Shown here: positions 56,727-64,000 of the stretch, piece by piece
How the letters are laid out: each line of letters starts with the position of its first letter
Position numbering within the stretch: the stretch's first letter is position 1
NCBI RefSeq assembly: GCF_000974985.2
Contig: NZ_LAVA02000011.1
Location: 124,001-188,000 of the forward strand
Source: Streptomyces mangrovisoli
Lineage (GTDB): Bacteria > Actinomycetota > Actinomycetes > Streptomycetales > Streptomycetaceae
Length of the DNA: 64,000 nucleotides
Direction: 5' to 3'
Program-made: the position numbers and the translations under genes
Notes under the pieces: generated by a model
Told to the model about the DNA's origin: nothing
Seen by the model: only the letters and a program-made list of their open reading frames with translations
The model's database searches: none

Positions 56727-57047
56727 TCAGGCGAGGTGGAACACTTCGCTGAGGGGCTTCATGGCCTCGTCGGGCCGGGCGCCGTCCAGCGACTCGAAGA
56801 ACGGCGCCATCTCCGCCTGCCAGCGGGCGTTGACGTCGGTGGCCTCCATGGCGGCCTGGGCGGCAGCGAAGTCCTCGGTCTCCAGATAGCCGACGAGCAG
56901 TCCGTCGTCCCGCAGGAAGAGCGAGTAGTTGTGCCAGCCGGTCGCGCCGAGCGCCTCGAGCATCTCCGGCCACACGGCCGCGTGACGCTCGCGGTACTCG
57001 GCCAGCCGGTCCGCCCTGACCTTCAGCAGGAAGCACACGCGCTGCAT
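56727..57047 (-). CDS. rhaM: L-rhamnose mutarotase
   Basis: A 106-residue ferredoxin-fold enzyme. 'MQRVCFLLKVRADRLAEYRERHAAVWPEMLEALGATGWHNYSLFLRDDG' matches RhaM/RhaU, with the conserved Tyr-x5-H and 'HNYS' active-site residues. It interconverts alpha- and beta-L-rhamnose before isomerisation. ATG 57047 with GAGGGGGCG is preferred; an alternative ATG at 57065 overlaps the stop of the binding-protein gene. Confidence 0.92.
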   Translation of the reverse strand: MQRVCFLLKVRADRLAEYRERHAAVWPEMLEALGATGWHNYSLFLRDDGLLVGYLETEDFAAAQAAMEATDVNARWQAEMAPFFESLDGARPDEAMKPLSEVFHLA

Positions 57048-57064
57048 CAACGCCCCCTCGGACA

Positions 57065-58144
57065 TCAGAAGTTGAACTGGTCGATGTTGTCCTTCGTGAA
57101 CACCGTGGGCTTGCCCAGGTTGATCACGCCGTCCTTGCCGATGGTGTAGGTGGTGTCGCCGGCCTTGAAGGTCTCGCCCTCCTTGCCGGTGATCTGGCCG
57201 GAGGACAGCGCGACCGCGGTGCGGGCGGCGAGGTCACCGAGCTTCGCCGGGTCCCACAGCTCGAAGCCCTCGACGGTGCCGTTCTTGACGTACTTGCGCA
57301 TGTCGTTGGGCGTGCCGAGGCCGGTCAGCTTCACCTTGCCCTTGTACTTGGAGCCGGACAGGTACTGCGCGGCCGCCTTGATGCCGACCGTGGTCGGGGA
57401 GATGATCCCCTTCAGGTTCGGGTACTGCTGGAGCAGGCCCTGGGTCTGCTGGAAGGACTGCTGGGCGTCGTCGTTGCCGTACGCGACCTTGACCAGCTTG
57501 ATGTTCTTGTACTTGGGGTCCTTCAGCTCGTCCTTCATGTAGCCGATCCAGGTGTTCTGGTTCGTCGCGGTCTGCGCGGCGGACAGGATCGCGATCTGGC
57601 CCTTGTAGCCGATCTGCTCGGCGAGCAGCTGCACCTCGGTACGGCCGAGGTCCTCGGCGGACGCCTGGGAGACGAAGGCGTTGCGGCAGTCCGTCTTGGT
57701 GTCGGAGTCGTAGGTGACGACCTTGATGCCGTTCTTCATGGCCTGCTTGAGGGCGGTGCACAGCGCGCCCGGGTCCTGCGCGGACACGGCCATCGCGTCG
57801 ACCTGCTGCTGGGTCAGGGTGTTGACGTAGGAGACCTGGCCGGAGGTGTCGGTGGCGCTGCTCGGGCCGACCTCCTTGTACGACTCGCCGAGCTCCTCCA
57901 GCGCCTTCTTGCCGCCGTTGTCGGAGGAGGTGAAGTACGGGTTGTTGACCGCCTTGGGCAGGAAGCCGACGGTCAGCCCCTTCTTGAGGGCCGCGTTCGG
58001 GTTCGCCTTGCCGGAGGTGGCGGCGCCGGCGGAGTCGTCCTTGACGTCGTTCTTGGTGGTGCCGCCGCAGGCGGTGAGGCCCAGGGCGAGGGAGGTGACG
58101 GCGGCGAGCGCCGCGCAGCTGCGGCGGATGGCTGACTTGCGCAT
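57065..58144 (-). CDS. rhaS: rhamnose ABC transporter substrate-binding lipoprotein
   Basis: A 359-residue binding protein with lipobox LTAC (Cys near residue 26), then the two-lobed family of ribose-type binding proteins ('LTVGFLPKAVNNPYFTSSDNGGKKALEELG', 'VDAMAVSAQDPGALCTALKQAMKNGIKVVTYDSDT', 'GIISPTTVGIKAAAQYL'). It matches RhaS of the rhamnose importer. AGAAGGA precedes the ATG. It lies downstream of the permease genes with a 65-bp gap. Confidence 0.9.
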   Translation of the reverse strand: MRKSAIRRSCAALAAVTSLALGLTACGGTTKNDVKDDSAGAATSGKANPNAALKKGLTVGFLPKAVNNPYFTSSDNGGKKALEELGESYKEVGPSSATDTSGQVSYVNTLTQQQVDAMAVSAQDPGALCTALKQAMKNGIKVVTYDSDTKTDCRNAFVSQASAEDLGRTEVQLLAEQIGYKGQIAILSAAQTATNQNTWIGYMKDELKDPKYKNIKLVKVAYGNDDAQQSFQQTQGLLQQYPNLKGIISPTTVGIKAAAQYLSGSKYKGKVKLTGLGTPNDMRKYVKNGTVEGFELWDPAKLGDLAARTAVALSSGQITGKEGETFKAGDTTYTIGKDGVINLGKPTVFTKDNIDQFNF

Positions 58145-58209
58145 GGCGGATTGTCCTTCTGACGAGGTGTGACGAAGGTGAGAGAAAGAAAGAGGGCGAG
58201 GCGAGCGGT

Positions 58210-59184
58210 CTAGCCGGGGGACCCGGCGGCCCGTGCGATCGCGATCTGCCGGGCCACCCGCGGCCCGAGCACGGAGATCACGAGCAGCACGCCCGTGACG
58301 ACGATCTGCGACTGCGCGGAGACGTTGAGCAGGCTCATCACGTTCTGGAGCGCGCCGAGCAGGAACACTCCGGCGACCGCGCCGCCGAGCGTGCCCTTGC
58401 CGCCGTCGAAGTCGATACCGCCCAGCAACACGGCGGCGACGACGGAGAGTTCGAGTCCGGTGGCGTTGTCGTACCGGGCGCTGGCGTAGTGCAGGGCCCA
58501 GAACACGCCGGTGAGGGAGGCCATCACGCCGGTCACCGTGAACAGGAGCAGCTTGGCCCGCTTGACGCGGATGCCGGCGAACCGGGCGGCCTCCTCGCTC
58601 GCGCCGATCGCGAACAGCGACCGTCCGAACGGGGTGGCGTGCAGCACGACCACGGCGATCGCGAGCAGGACGAGGAAGGGCAGGAAGGCCTGCGGCAGGA
58701 AGCTGTCGCCGAACCGTCCGGCGGCGAAGTCCAGGTACTGGGTGGGGAAGTCGGTGACCGCGTTCGAGCCGAGCACGATCTGTGCGATGCCCCGGTAGGC
58801 GGCGAGCGTGCCGATGGTGACGGCGAGGGAGGGCAGTCCGAGCCGGGTCACGAGCAGGCCGTTGACCAGGCCGCACACCACGCCGAGCAGCAGGCAGATC
58901 GGGATGATCGTCTCGATCGCCATGCCGTCGTTCCACAGCTTGCCCATCACCGCGCCGGAGAGACCGGCGGTGGACGCGACGGACAGGTCGATCTCGCCGG
59001 AGACGACCAGCAGGGTCATCGGCAGCGCGATCAGCGCGATCGGCAGGGTGTTGCCGAGGAAGAACGACAGGTTCAGGGCGTTGCCGAAGCCGTCCACGAA
59101 GCCGAAGGAGAACAGCAGCAGGACGATCAGGAGGGCGCCGACGACCGTGTCCCAGCGGATCGCGCGCGTCAAGGACTCAGGCAT
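58210..59184 (-). CDS. rhaQ: rhamnose ABC transporter permease
   Basis: A 324-residue permease with about 9-10 hydrophobic segments and the sugar-permease motifs 'LLVVSGEIDLSVASTAGLSGAVMG' and 'GASEEAARFAGIRVKRAKLLLFTVTGVMASLTG' (the EAA-like loop contacting the ATPase). It forms the channel with the second permease. It starts 8 bp inside the upstream permease gene, so translation is coupled. Confidence 0.9.
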   Translation of the reverse strand: MPESLTRAIRWDTVVGALLIVLLLFSFGFVDGFGNALNLSFFLGNTLPIALIALPMTLLVVSGEIDLSVASTAGLSGAVMGKLWNDGMAIETIIPICLLLGVVCGLVNGLLVTRLGLPSLAVTIGTLAAYRGIAQIVLGSNAVTDFPTQYLDFAAGRFGDSFLPQAFLPFLVLLAIAVVVLHATPFGRSLFAIGASEEAARFAGIRVKRAKLLLFTVTGVMASLTGVFWALHYASARYDNATGLELSVVAAVLLGGIDFDGGKGTLGGAVAGVFLLGALQNVMSLLNVSAQSQIVVTGVLLVISVLGPRVARQIAIARAAGSPG

Positions 59185-60313
59185 GGGTGTTCCCCTTCTC
59201 CGCACCGGACGGGTCCGACGGCGAGTTGTCCTGCTGCGGCAGGCTCGCGGCCGGCCCCGACGTGGCCGCCGTCCCCTTCCGCAGCGCCGACTTCTTCTTC
59301 AGCGCCGTCGCGACCCGCACGGCGACGACCCGGTCGACCGCGATGGCGAGCAGCAGCAGTACGCCGTTGATGGCGAGCACCCACACGGAGCTGACGCCGA
59401 GGGCGGGCAGCACGCTGTTGATGGAGGTCAGCAGCAGCGCGCCGAGAGCCGCGCCGTAGACGCTGCCGGAGCCGCCGGTGAAGACCACGCCGCCGACCAC
59501 CACCGCGCTGACGACGGTGAGTTCGTAGCCGTTGCCGGTGCTGGAGTCGACGTTGCCGAACCGGGCGAGGTACATGGCGCCGGCCAGGCCCGCGAGGCCG
59601 CCGCAGACGGTGTACGCGGCGAGGATGCGCTTGCGCACGGGGATGCCCGCGAGCCGGGCCGCCTCCGGGTTGGAGCCGAGCGCGTACAGTTCGCGGCCGC
59701 TGCCGAACTGCTTGAGGTAGTACGCCACCACGACCAGCACGGCGAGGGCGATCAGCGCGAGCCACGGCACCGCGGAGATGCCGCCGGAGCCGAAGTCGAC
59801 GAATCCGCCGGGGAGATCGGCCGCGGTGATCTGCCGGGAGCCGACCCAGATGGAGTCGGCGCCGCGGATGATGTAGAGCGTGCCGAGCGTGACGACGAGG
59901 GCGGGTACCTGGCCGAGGCTCACCAGCAGGCCGTTGACGAGGCCGCAGCCGATGCCGAGCAGGATCGCGAACACGATCGCCAGAACGGGGTTCCCGCCGC
60001 CCTGGAGGTAGGTGCCGGCCGCGAACGCGGTGATGCCGAGCGTGGAGCCGACGGACAGGTCGACGTTGCGGGTGATCACGACGAGGGACTGGCCGGTGGC
60101 GACCAGCACCAGGATCGTGGCGTTCAGCAGCAGGTCCTTGATGCCCTGCTCGGACAGGAACTGGCTGTTGCCCGCCTCGGTGACGGCGATCATCACCAGG
60201 AACACGACGAGGATGGCGAGTTCGCGCATCTTGAAGACGCGGTCGGCGAGCCGGGTGCCGCTGGACTTCGGTACGCCGGCGACGGTGGTCTCGTGCGGGG
60301 TGGTCACCGTCAT
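59177..60313 (-). CDS. rhaP: rhamnose ABC transporter permease
   Basis: A 378-residue permease of the same family as its neighbour ('[27 protein letters not shown]', '[33 protein letters not shown]'). It has a longer N-terminus and a C-terminal hydrophilic tail of about 45 residues. Overlaps rhaQ by 8 bp and the ATPase gene by 4 bp, so all three are translationally coupled. Confidence 0.9.
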   Translation of the reverse strand: MTVTTPHETTVAGVPKSSGTRLADRVFKMRELAILVVFLVMIAVTEAGNSQFLSEQGIKDLLLNATILVLVATGQSLVVITRNVDLSVGSTLGITAFAAGTYLQGGGNPVLAIVFAILLGIGCGLVNGLLVSLGQVPALVVTLGTLYIIRGADSIWVGSRQITAADLPGGFVDFGSGGISAVPWLALIALAVLVVVAYYLKQFGSGRELYALGSNPEAARLAGIPVRKRILAAYTVCGGLAGLAGAMYLARFGNVDSSTGNGYELTVVSAVVVGGVVFTGGSGSVYGAALGALLLTSINSVLPALGVSSVWVLAINGVLLLLAIAVDRVVAVRVATALKKKSALRKGTAATSGPAASLPQQDNSPSDPSGAEKGNTHA

Positions 60314-61827
60314 GCGGCGGCCCTCCCGGTGGCTGCGGCCATCACGGTTTCCTCGGTGGCTTCGGAGCGGGGGATCTCGGCGGTCAGCCGGCCCTCGTGC
60401 ATCACGAGCACGCGGTCGGCCATGCCGAGGATCTCGGGCAGGTCGGAGGAGATCATCAGCACCGCCACGCCGTCGGCGGCGAGCTGGGACAGCAGCCGGT
60501 GCACCTCGGCCTTGGTGCCGACGTCGATACCGCGGGTGGGCTCGTCGACGATCAGCACCCGGGGGCCGGTGGCCAGCCACTTGGCGAGGACCACCTTCTG
60601 CTGGTTGCCGCCGGACAGCGTGGAGACGGTGTCGGCGATCCGGGCGTACTTCACCTGGAGCTTGACGGCCCAGTCCAGGGAGCGGCTGCGTTCGGCGCCG
60701 CGGTCCATCAGACCGGCCCTGACGGTGGTGCGCAGGCCGGTGAGGCCGATGTTGCGCTCGATGGACATGTCCATCACCAGACCCTGGGCCCGTCGGTCCT
60801 CGGGGACCAGGGCGAGTCCGGCGGCCATCGCGGTGGAGGGTGCGCCGCTGGTCAACTGCTTTCCGTCGACCTCGACTTCGCCGGCGTCCCAGCGGTCCAC
60901 GCCGAACACCGCGCGGGCCACCTCGGTACGGCCGGCGCCGACGAGCCCGGCGAGGCCGACGATCTCGCCGCGCCGCACGTCGAAGGAGATGTCGGTGAAC
61001 ACGCCCTCGCGGGTCAACCGCCGCACGCTGAGCGCGACATCGCCCGGCGTAACGTCCTGCTTGGGGTAGAGCTCGTCGAGGTCGCGGCCGACCATGCGGC
61101 GCACGAGGTCGTCCTCGGTCATGCCGTCCAGCGGTTCGCTGGCGATCCAGGCGCCGTCGCGCAGGGTGGTGACGCGCCGGCAGATCTGGAAGATCTCCTC
61201 CAGGCGGTGGGAGATGAACAGCACGGCGGCGCCCTGGTCGCGCAGGGTGCGCACGACGCCGAAGAGGCGGGCGACCTCGCTGCCGGTGAGGGCGGCGGTC
61301 GGCTCGTCCATGATCAGGACGCGGGCGTCGAAGGAGAGCGCCTTGGCGATCTCCACGATCTGCTGGTCGGCGATGGACAGGCCGCTGGCTGGACGGTCCG
61401 GGTCGAGCTCGACGCCGAGCCGCTTCATCAGGGCGAGGGTGGCCGCGTGGGTGGCCTTGTGGTCGATGCGGCCGAGGGCCCGCTTGGGCTGGCGGCCCAT
61501 GAAGATGTTCTCGGCGATCGACAGGTCGGGAAAGAGGGTCGGTTCCTGGTAGATCACGGCGATGCCGGCGTCGCGGGCGTCGCCGGGTCCGTGGAAGACG
61601 ACGGGTTCGCCCGCGAGCAGCACCCGGCCGGCGTCCGGCCGGTGCACCCCGGCGAGCGTCTTGATCAGGGTCGACTTGCCCGCGCCGTTCTCCCCGGCGA
61701 GGGCGTGCACCTCACCGGCGTACAGCTCGAGCGACACGTTCCGCAGGGCGCGCACGGCTCCGAAGGACTTCGAGACGTCCTCGAGCGCCAGCACCGGGGC
61801 GGTCCCCGTGTCGGACGGGTGGGTCAT
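60310..61827 (-). CDS. rhaT: rhamnose ABC transporter ATPase (duplicated sugar type)
   Basis: A 505-residue protein with two nucleotide-binding domains. The first has Walker A GENGAGKS, signature '[15 protein letters not shown]' and Walker B '[10 protein letters not shown]'. The second has the degenerate Walker [10 protein letters not shown] usual in sugar ATPases, signature '[15 protein letters not shown]' and '[13 protein letters not shown]'. First gene of the minus-strand operon, preceded by GAGGAG. Named after the rhizobial RhaT ATPase, not the E. coli symporter. Confidence 0.92.
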   Translation of the reverse strand: MTHPSDTGTAPVLALEDVSKSFGAVRALRNVSLELYAGEVHALAGENGAGKSTLIKTLAGVHRPDAGRVLLAGEPVVFHGPGDARDAGIAVIYQEPTLFPDLSIAENIFMGRQPKRALGRIDHKATHAATLALMKRLGVELDPDRPASGLSIADQQIVEIAKALSFDARVLIMDEPTAALTGSEVARLFGVVRTLRDQGAAVLFISHRLEEIFQICRRVTTLRDGAWIASEPLDGMTEDDLVRRMVGRDLDELYPKQDVTPGDVALSVRRLTREGVFTDISFDVRRGEIVGLAGLVGAGRTEVARAVFGVDRWDAGEVEVDGKQLTSGAPSTAMAAGLALVPEDRRAQGLVMDMSIERNIGLTGLRTTVRAGLMDRGAERSRSLDWAVKLQVKYARIADTVSTLSGGNQQKVVLAKWLATGPRVLIVDEPTRGIDVGTKAEVHRLLSQLAADGVAVLMISSDLPEILGMADRVLVMHEGRLTAEIPRSEATEETVMAAATGRAAA

Positions 61828-61871
61828 GGGGGCTCCTCGACGACACCGGCCGGAAGGCCCGCACCGCGTCG

Positions 61872-61883
61872 TGAAAGGTTTCA
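61872..61883. promoter_or_regulatory. LacI-type operator 1
   Basis: TGAAAGGTTTCA has 5-bp perfect arms around a 2-bp centre, resembling TGAAACGTTTCA operators of LacI regulators. It lies just downstream of the probable rhaT promoter. Confidence 0.7.
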
Positions 61884-61897
61884 ACTGGGTTGCCGGG

Positions 61898-61927
61898 AAG
61901 TTAGACACTTCAGCCATGTCACGTCAA
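61898..61927 (-). promoter_or_regulatory. probable promoter of the rhamnose transport operon
   Basis: On the minus strand TTGACG (61922-61927) and TAACTT (61898-61903) are separated by 18 bp. Operator 1 is positioned downstream, where a repressor would block elongation or initiation. Confidence 0.55.
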
Positions 61928-62000
61928 TGGTGCGAGTCGAAAAACTTCTGAGACCCGAAGGTCACGGCGGAGTTACGGAGAACCGGGTGCACCGGAACGC

Positions 62001-62029
62001 TTGACACCTCTCCCGAGGGCTCATAGCTT
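62001..62029 (+). promoter_or_regulatory. probable promoter of rhaI
   Basis: TTGACA (62001-62006) and TAGCTT (62024-62029) with a 17-bp spacer. The predicted transcription start is at about 62036, immediately beside operator 2. Confidence 0.6.
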
Positions 62030-62036
62030 GCCGTTC

Positions 62037-62048
62037 TGAATCGTTTCA
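62037..62048. promoter_or_regulatory. LacI-type operator 2
   Basis: TGAATCGTTTCA, nearly the same as operator 1 (TGAAW, 2-bp centre, TTTCA). It lies at the predicted +1 of the rhaI promoter. Confidence 0.7.
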
Positions 62049-62134
62049 CCAGTTCAGTCAGTCGACGCACCCGGTCGACTCATCACCTCGACTTTTGAAG
62101 TCGCTGTCGCGACCGATGCCACAGGAGCCCTGCT

Positions 62135-63295
62135 GTGACCGACCTCGCCGCGGTGAAGGCCGCGCTCAAGTCCCAGGCCATCGAGACGCCGTCGTGGGCG
62201 TACGGGAACTCGGGGACCCGTTTCAAGGTGTTCGCCCAGCAGGGCGTGCCCCGCACTCCGCAGGAGAAGCTGGACGACGCGGCCCAGGTGCACGCGTTCA
62301 CCAGGGTGGCGCCGACCGTCTCCCTGCACATCCCGTGGGACAAGGTCGAGGACTACGCCGCCCTCGCCAAGCACGCCGAGGACCGCGGCGTGCGGCTCGG
62401 CGCCATCAACTCCAACACCTTCCAGGACGACGACTACAAGCTCGGCAGCATCTGCCACCCGGACGCCGCGGTCCGCCGCAAGGCCGTGGACCACCTGCTG
62501 GAGTGCGTCGACATCATGGACGCCACCGGCTCGCGCGATCTGAAGCTGTGGTTCGCCGACGGCACCAACTACCCCGGCCAGGACGACCTCCGCGGCCGCC
62601 AGGACCGCCTCGCCGAGGGTCTCGCCGAGGTGTACGGGCGGCTCGGCGAGCACCAGCGGATGCTGCTGGAGTACAAGTTCTTCGAGCCGGCCTTCTACTC
62701 GACCGACGTGCCGGACTGGGGCACCGCCTACGCGCACTGCCTCAAGCTCGGCCCGAAGGCGCAGGTCGTCGTCGACACCGGGCACCACGCGCCGGGCACC
62801 AACATCGAGTTCATCGTGGCGACCCTGCTGCGCGAGGACAAGCTCGGCGGGTTCGACTTCAACTCCCGCTTCTACGCCGACGACGACCTGATGGTCGGCG
62901 CCGCGGACCCCTTCCAGCTGTTCCGGATCATGTACGAGGTGGTGCGCGGCGGGGGCCTCGGCTCGGACGTCGCCTTCATGCTCGACCAGTGCCACAACAT
63001 CGAGGCGAAGATCCCGGCGATCATCCGCTCGGTCATGAACGTCCAGGAGGCCACCGCCAAGGCCCTCCTCGTCGACCGGGACGCGCTGACGGACGCGCAG
63101 CGCTCGGGTGACGTACTCGAGGCGAACGCGGTGCTGATGGACGCGTACAACACGGACGTACGTCCGCTGCTGCGCGAGGTGCGCGAGGAGCTGGGCATCG
63201 ACCCCGACCCGATCGCGGCGTACCGCCGGTCCGGCTGGGGTGAGCGGATCGTCTCCGAGCGGGTGGGCGGGGAGCAGGCCGGTTGGGGGGCCTGA
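62135..63295 (+). CDS. rhaI: L-rhamnose isomerase
   Basis: A 386-residue TIM-barrel isomerase of the Pseudomonas stutzeri RhaI type: '[49 protein letters not shown]', '[18 protein letters not shown]', '[17 protein letters not shown]', '[18 protein letters not shown]' and '[18 protein letters not shown]', which hold the metal ligands. It converts L-rhamnose to L-rhamnulose. GTG start with AGGAG upstream. It is divergent from the transport operon with a 307-bp regulatory gap. Confidence 0.95.
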   Translation: MTDLAAVKAALKSQAIETPSWAYGNSGTRFKVFAQQGVPRTPQEKLDDAAQVHAFTRVAPTVSLHIPWDKVEDYAALAKHAEDRGVRLGAINSNTFQDDDYKLGSICHPDAAVRRKAVDHLLECVDIMDATGSRDLKLWFADGTNYPGQDDLRGRQDRLAEGLAEVYGRLGEHQRMLLEYKFFEPAFYSTDVPDWGTAYAHCLKLGPKAQVVVDTGHHAPGTNIEFIVATLLREDKLGGFDFNSRFYADDDLMVGAADPFQLFRIMYEVVRGGGLGSDVAFMLDQCHNIEAKIPAIIRSVMNVQEATAKALLVDRDALTDAQRSGDVLEANAVLMDAYNTDVRPLLREVREELGIDPDPIAAYRRSGWGERIVSERVGGEQAGWGA

Positions 63296-63386
63296 CCCCT
63301 GCGGGGGCGCGCCGGCTGACGGTGGGCGGGGCAACGGGGTGTCCCGGCCCCCGCCCCTTCCGGGCCCCGGGCCCCTGTGCCCCGTC

Positions 63387-63496
63387 AGGGGCGCGGGGAA
63401 CTGCGCGACCAGCCACGACGGACCCGCACGGGGGCACCACCCGGATCGCCCGCCCGCGGGCCTGCGGGGGCTGAGCGCGCAGTTCCCCGCGCCCCT
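63387..63496. repeat. dispersed 21-bp element, inverted pair (copies 3 and 4)
   Basis: The element at 63387-63407 is the exact reverse complement of that at 63476-63496 (21-bp arms, 68-nt loop), in the 248-bp gap between rhaI and the aldolase gene. The longer form with GACCAGCC next to copy 3 is shared in part with copy 1. The pair could form a large hairpin. Confidence 0.9.
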
Positions 63497-63543
63497 GGAA
63501 GGGGCACCCACAGAACGCTTTCCGACGAACTTAAGGAATCCGC

Positions 63544-64000
63544 ATGGCCAGCCATCCCGAAGCCGCCGCGTTGATCGCCCGGTCGCACCGGCTCGGTGCC
63601 GATCCGCGCAATACCAACTACGCCGGCGGCAACACCTCCGCCAAGGGCACCGACACCGACCCCGTCACCGGTGGAGACGTCGAGCTGATGTGGGTCAAGG
63701 GCTCGGGCGGCGACCTCGGCACGCTCACCGAGGCCGGTCTCGCCGTCCTGCGCCTGGACCGGCTGCGCGCGCTCGCCGGCGTCTACCCGGGCGTCGAGCG
63801 CGAGGACGAGATGGTCGCCGCCTTCGACTACTGCCTGCACGGCAAGGGCGGCGCGGCCCCCTCCATCGACACCGCGATGCACGGCCTCGTCGACGCCGCC
63901 CACGTGGACCACCTGCACCCCGACTCCGGCATCGCGCTGGCCTGCGCCGCCGACGGGGAGAAGCTGACCGCCGAGTGCTTCGGGGACACCGTGGCCTGGG
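63544..64000 (+). CDS. RhaD-type bifunctional rhamnulose-1-phosphate aldolase / dehydrogenase, N-terminal part
   Basis: Open to the end of the window, so truncated. The visible 152 residues begin MASHPEAAALIARSHRLG and include 'DPRNTNYAGGNTS', 'LMWVKGSGGDLGTLTEAGLAVL', 'DEMVAAFDYCLHGKGGAAPSIDTAMHGL' and 'VDHLHPDSGIALACA', the class II aldolase core with the H-x-H zinc pair (VDHLH). In actinobacteria such proteins continue into an SDR domain that oxidises lactaldehyde. It cleaves L-rhamnulose-1-phosphate; the rhamnulokinase gene presumably lies beyond. AAGGA precedes the ATG. Confidence 0.85.
   Translation, partial: MASHPEAAALIARSHRLGADPRNTNYAGGNTSAKGTDTDPVTGGDVELMWVKGSGGDLGTLTEAGLAVLRLDRLRALAGVYPGVEREDEMVAAFDYCLHGKGGAAPSIDTAMHGLVDAAHVDHLHPDSGIALACAADGEKLTAECFGDTVAW

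Noticed and set aside
57065..58936. A 623-residue frame joining the rhamnose-binding protein to upstream sequence
   Set aside because: The N-terminal part is an out-of-frame shadow of the permease gene; the lipoprotein signal at 58144 marks the true start.
1..64000. Mobile element, prophage or genomic island
   Set aside because: No transposase, integrase, attachment repeats or tRNA boundary was found; composition is broadly uniform apart from a few intergenic stretches.

Overview
The window is chromosomal DNA from a high-GC actinobacterium, almost certainly a Streptomyces. The reasons are the strongly G/C-ending codons, frequent GTG and TTG starts, many lipoprotein and Tat signals, families typical of streptomycetes (DUF4232, DUF4235, DUF5999, ECF41 sigma factors, CYP105 and CYP102B P450s, FBP/DUF3626 pair) and short dispersed repeats of the kind common in streptomycete intergenic DNA. 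I saw no rRNA, tRNA, transposase, integrase, CRISPR array or large biosynthetic cluster.

Layout. 1-6.7 kb: the C-terminal part of a membrane protein, two lipoproteins (DUF4232; polysaccharide-deacetylase-like), an ArsB/NhaD-type permease with a USP-like partner, and a large membrane protein combining sigma-like, zinc-finger and ricin-lectin modules. 7.3-18.1 kb: small oxidoreductases and regulators (aldo-keto reductase, GH114 lipoprotein, DUF3224, flavoprotein, azoreductase divergent from an ECF41 sigma factor, CYP105 P450 with its ferredoxin, Ddn-type nitroreductase, CDF metal exporter, VOC and PNPOx-like proteins). 17.4-21.6 kb: a TetR / amino-acid permease / amidohydrolase module. 21.7-34 kb: a lipoprotein, a GlxA-type regulator divergent from a quinone oxidoreductase, a STAS protein, a divergent PRPP synthetase paralogue, DUF4230 and VanZ proteins, a PHP phosphoesterase, an SDR with a MerR-type leaderless promoter, an alpha/beta hydrolase and a ROK regulator. 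34.1-37.4 kb: a single NACHT NTPase (NLR-like, candidate antiphage protein) carrying an FGE-like domain. 37.4-54 kb: CBS protein, degenerate hydrolase, DUF3626/FBP pair, ArAE exporter, epimerase/LysR pair, lactonase, iron-box-controlled DUF2470 protein, TetR/CYP102B pair, pentapeptide protein, second ECF41 sigma factor, PIG-L deacetylase and S33 peptidase.

54.1-64 kb is an L-rhamnose utilisation locus: LacI regulator, BNR-repeat (lyase-like) protein, rhamnose mutarotase, and an ABC importer (binding protein, two permeases, duplicated ATPase) on the minus strand, divergent from L-rhamnose isomerase and the start of a RhaD-type aldolase/dehydrogenase on the plus strand. Two matching LacI-type operators lie in the divergent promoter region, so import, anomer conversion and isomerisation are probably derepressed together by rhamnose.

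The most unusual structural feature is a set of at least nine short tandem-repeat arrays (7 to 70 bp units). Most sit at or just beyond gene 3' ends, and some span the stop codon. The most interesting single gene is the NACHT-FGE fusion. Most starts were chosen by ribosome-binding site and family fit. Nothing here was checked against a database.
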